Assembly (NCBI RefSeq): GCF_000744115.1
Contig: NZ_JQLG01000004.1
Coordinates: 1,896,190 to 1,960,189, forward strand
Direction: 5' to 3'
From: Carnobacterium alterfunditum DSM 5972
GTDB lineage: Bacteria; Bacillota; Bacilli; Lactobacillales; Carnobacteriaceae
DNA: 64,000 nucleotides
In this document: in pieces, positions 63,017-64,000 of the stretch
Position numbering within the stretch: position 1 is the first letter of the stretch
How the letters are laid out: every line of letters starts with the position of its first letter
The notes under the pieces: generated by a model
Told to the model about the DNA's origin: nothing
Database searches by the model: none
Seen by the model: the letters and a program-made list of their open reading frames with translations, nothing else
Translations under genes and position numbers: made by a program

Positions 63017-64000
63017 ATGCAATACGATGAAGTGATGATACGCTATGGCGAACTGTCAACAAAGGGAAAAAATAAAAAAGTTTTTATCAACCAGTTAGCT
63101 CAAAATGTGAAACTTGCCTTGCACGATTTTGAAGAACTAAAAGTACACGGATCGCGTGACCGTATGCATTTAGAATTGAATGGTGCAAACAGTGATGCGG
63201 TATTAGGAAGATTGAATGCTATCTTTGGGATTCAAACGTACTCTCCAGTTAGACGTTTGGAAAGAGATATTGAACTTTTAAAAAAAGTTGCAGTCGAAAT
63301 GATAGCAGAACTTTATACAGAAGGAAAAACATTTAAAATTACTACTAGACGTTCAGACCATGATTATGAGTTGGATACAAATGATATGAACCAACTAATT
63401 GGAGCGGAAATTTCTAGTAAAATCGAAGGTATAAAAGTTAAAATGAAAAACCCAGATATCGACTTACGATTAGAAATTAGAAATGAAGGCTTCTTCATTT
63501 CTAGTGAAACTATTTTAGGAGCAGGTGGTTTGCCTGTCGGGTCAAGCGGAAAAGGGATGCTGATGTTATCTGGCGGAATTGACTCTCCTGTAGCGGGTTA
63601 CTTGACTATGAAGCGTGGCGTGAGTGTCGAAGCTGTTCATTTCAACAGCCCTCCGTATACAAGTCCGCGTGCTCTTCAAAAAGCAAAAGATCTAGCTGCT
63701 AAATTAGCTGCTTTTTCAGGTAGCGTCCACTTTATTGAAGTACCTTTTACCGAAATTCAAGAGGAAATCAAGAAAACTATTCCAGAAGATTATTTAATGG
63801 TTGTTACTCGAAGAATGATGATGAGATTGACTGATCTTATTCGTAAAGAACGCAAAGGGTTAGCAATCATTAATGGAGAGTCATTAGGTCAGGTTGCATC
63901 ACAAACGCTGCATAGTATGATAGCCATCAATGACGTGACAGCTACTCCTATTATTCGACCAGTTGTTTCAATGGATAAAAACGAAATTATTGAGATTGCC
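63017..64000 (+). CDS. thiI: tRNA 4-thiouridine synthase ThiI (first 328 codons, cut by window end)
   Basis: ThiI adenylates U8 of tRNA and inserts sulfur from IscS; it also serves thiazole synthesis. The N-terminal ferredoxin-like/THUMP region starts [20 protein letters not shown], and the PP-loop ATPase motif is [15 protein letters not shown]. The open frame runs to the last base without a stop, so the C-terminal part is missing here. RBS AGAGGAAG precedes the ATG. The gene follows the dedicated desulfurase. Confidence 0.96.
   Translation, partial: MQYDEVMIRYGELSTKGKNKKVFINQLAQNVKLALHDFEELKVHGSRDRMHLELNGANSDAVLGRLNAIFGIQTYSPVRRLERDIELLKKVAVEMIAELYTEGKTFKITTRRSDHDYELDTNDMNQLIGAEISSKIEGIKVKMKNPDIDLRLEIRNEGFFISSETILGAGGLPVGSSGKGMLMLSGGIDSPVAGYLTMKRGVSVEAVHFNSPPYTSPRALQKAKDLAAKLAAFSGSVHFIEVPFTEIQEEIKKTIPEDYLMVVTRRMMMRLTDLIRKERKGLAIINGESLGQVASQTLHSMIAINDVTATPIIRPVVSMDKNEIIEIA

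Noticed and set aside
1-64000. CRISPR arrays, tRNA or rRNA genes, prophage or defence islands
   Set aside because: No regularly spaced repeats, no tRNA-like cloverleaf noticed, and no phage or defence protein signatures among the genes.

Overview
The window looks like a contiguous piece of chromosome from a low-GC Lactobacillales bacterium, most likely Carnobacteriaceae (Carnobacterium or a close relative). Reasons: strong AT bias, Gram-positive ribosome-binding sites, Bacillus/Enterococcus-type gene order (yqeG-yqeH-yhbY-nadD-yqeK-rsfS-yqeM; a dcw cluster followed by ylmE-sepF-ylmG-ylmH-divIVA-ileS; rpsD-msrC-ezrA-iscS-thiI), and three independent signs of meso-diaminopimelate peptidoglycan in a lactic-type background (MurE with a DNPR motif, dapF, a DapG-type aspartokinase). 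The genus is an inference; no rRNA gene, tRNA gene or CRISPR array was seen.

Layout: (1) 1-1668, an IS1380-family element missing its first base, abutting the RBS of a 63-aa gene. (2) 1685-6697, sugar-PTS general proteins ptsHI, a beta-hydroxyacid dehydrogenase, an aminotransferase and ykuJ. (3) 6919-12287, hom-thrC-thrB, cutC and dapG: the aspartate-family pathway. (4) 12460-16887, the yqeG-to-yqeM ribosome/NAD operon. (5) 16988-20891, recQ, tmcAL, yceD-rpmF. (6) 21039-22707, a second IS1380 copy with a TTTGG target duplication. (7) 22781-39443, DUF3397 and the division/cell-wall cluster mraZ to divIVA, with a three-box MraZ operator. (8) 39455-44043, an isoleucine T-box with ileS, then dapF and a cold-shock gene. 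(9) 44219-45544, an IS30-family element directly upstream of a MarR-regulated heterodimeric multidrug ABC exporter (45679-49745). (10) 50063-59719, mostly single genes: GlsB-like membrane protein, telA/xpaC, nudF, mtn, two GNAT acetyltransferases, yueI, yktB with a long leader, luxS, a 56-aa gene, rpsD with a long leader, and a GAF-type methionine sulfoxide reductase. (11) 59951-64000, ezrA, a cysteine desulfurase and the first 328 codons of thiI, cut by the window end.

How the genes connect: hom-thrBC, dapG and dapF feed threonine and diaminopimelate; MurE, MraY, MurD, MurG and PBP2B turn that into peptidoglycan; FtsA/FtsZ/SepF/EzrA/DivIB/FtsL/DivIVA place it at the septum. Mtn and LuxS recycle S-adenosylhomocysteine and release AI-2. 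IscS and ThiI together supply 4-thiouridine and thiamine sulfur.

The window is mostly ordinary core genome. The items most worth a second look are cis-acting: start-site hairpins in both IS families that would silence the transposase on read-through transcripts, the MraZ operator, the long structured leaders of yktB and rpsD, and an apparent ATT start for the MarR regulator.
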